From Nitrospirota bacterium (lineage in GTDB: Bacteria; NPL-UPA2; JAADIA01): a stretch of DNA of 14,632 nucleotides. Shown in pieces: positions 14,493 through 14,632 of the stretch. The stretch covers positions 1 to 14,632 of the forward strand of contig JAADIA010000025.1 in the NCBI GenBank assembly GCA_013151555.1, in the 5' to 3' direction. How positions within the stretch are numbered: position 1 is the first letter of the stretch; each line of letters begins with the position of its first letter. The notes under the pieces were generated by a model. It ran no database searches and was not told the DNA's origin. It saw nothing but the letters and a program-made list of their open reading frames with translations. Position numbers and translations under genes: made by a program.

Positions 14493-14520
14493 TTGACAAA
14501 TAAACAGCAGGTGGTACAAT
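14493..14520 (+). promoter_or_regulatory. Strong outward promoter
   Basis: TTGACA (14493-14498) and TACAAT (14515-14520) are 16 bases apart, with TGG before the -10 box (extended form). It points off the right end of the window. Transcription would start near 14527. Confidence 0.75.
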
Positions 14521-14531
14521 TTATAATTGTA
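14515..14531. promoter_or_regulatory. 17-bp palindrome over the -10 box and start site (candidate operator)
   Basis: TACAATT (14515-14521) and AATTGTA (14525-14531) are perfect inverted repeats around TAT. The palindrome covers the -10 box and the expected start point, which is where a repressor would block transcription. AT-rich -10 regions can be partly symmetric by chance, so this is tentative. Confidence 0.45.
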
Positions 14532-14618
14532 GTGATAGTGTTAACCGTAATAGTAAATAAGTGGGTAGAAATCTTGAGCCGTAAGGCAAAGAAGCACTCG
14601 CCTTGCGGATTTTTTTGT
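14527..14618 (+). ncRNA. Candidate small RNA or attenuated leader
   Basis: The region runs from the predicted start of the promoter at 14493-14520 to the T-run of the terminator at 14579-14616, giving a transcript of about 90 bases. I match it to no known RNA family. It could be an independent small RNA, or the leader of a gene beyond the window that is regulated by termination. Both ends are predictions. Confidence 0.45.
14579..14616 (+). terminator. Rho-independent terminator close to the window end
   Basis: Stem ccgtaaggc (14579-14587) pairs with gccttgcgg (14600-14608), nine pairs with one wobble and a 12-base loop, followed by A and seven T (14610-14616). It stands only about 55 bases after the predicted transcription start. 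Confidence 0.7.
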
Positions 14619-14632
14619 TTCTGTCGTTATTT

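Larger units (their letters stand above)
14264..14632. other. Intergenic region right of murJ with divergent promoters
   Basis: No protein gene can be supported in these 369 bases. The left part is the murJ leader and a weak minus-strand promoter. The right part holds a plus-strand promoter with a palindrome and a terminator, listed separately. A bulged hairpin (ccgg...ccgg near 14444-14461) has no T-run and no clear role. Confidence 0.5.

Noticed and set aside
14533-14632. GTG-initiated plus-strand frame open to the window end
   Set aside because: It runs through the terminator stem and T-run, has no ribosome site, and its low-complexity product ends FFCFCRY-like. Termination explains the sequence better.
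1-14632. CRISPR array, tRNA, rRNA, transposase or phage genes
   Set aside because: No regular spaced repeats, cloverleaf sequences, rRNA signatures or mobile-element proteins were found on either strand.

Overview
This is bacterial chromosome carrying mostly housekeeping genes, interleaved with small uncharacterised proteins. Gene density is high. Several genes overlap by four bases (ATGA or GTGA) and start with GTG or TTG. Promoters are of the sigma70 TTGACA/TATAAT type, Shine-Dalgarno sequences are strong, and AT-rich inverted repeats lie between genes. The gene set (FolC, NadA, MnmA, MobA, MurJ, NamZ, a peptidoglycan amidase) is generic to bacteria with a cell wall. The small zinc-ribbon proteins look like those of deep-branching anaerobic or candidate-phylum lineages, but that is an impression. 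I cannot name the phylum. No phage, transposase, CRISPR array, tRNA or rRNA was seen.

Layout. 57-1471 (-): a FAD/NAD(P) disulfide oxidoreductase (MerA/Lpd superfamily) broken by one frameshift near 425-430. 1472-1930: intergenic, with a good promoter for folC. 1931-3438 (+): folC, then a 33-codon, extremely basic mini-gene. 3513-5606 (-): nadA, a 97-residue unknown, and a protein with two copies of a small beta-type domain plus a winged-helix-like C-terminus. A near-consensus promoter at 5776-5805 precedes this group. 5815-7160 (-): a medium-chain zinc dehydrogenase translationally coupled to a small zinc-ribbon protein. 7178-7321: three successive inverted repeats. 7355-8437 (-): mnmA. 8553-10927 (+): namZ (DUF1343) coupled by ATGA to an N-acetylmuramoyl-L-alanine amidase, forming an exported peptidoglycan-degradation pair. 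11135-11917 (+): two small Cys-rich proteins, one membrane-anchored, followed by a strong terminator. 12087-14263 (-): murJ coupled by ATGA to mobA. 14264-14632: an outward (+) promoter with a 17-bp palindrome over its -10 box, and a rho-independent terminator about 60 bases downstream. This fits a small RNA or an attenuated leader.

The most coherent functional module is NamZ plus amidase: exported enzymes predicted to remove terminal MurNAc and to cut the MurNAc-peptide amide bond, with the lipid II flippase MurJ encoded nearby. The least described parts are the duplicated-domain/winged-helix protein upstream of nadA, the basic 33-mer after folC, the zinc-ribbon protein with a repeated TKP-x-R helix motif, and the promoter/terminator cassette at the right end. 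I see no convincing large unknown multi-gene system here.
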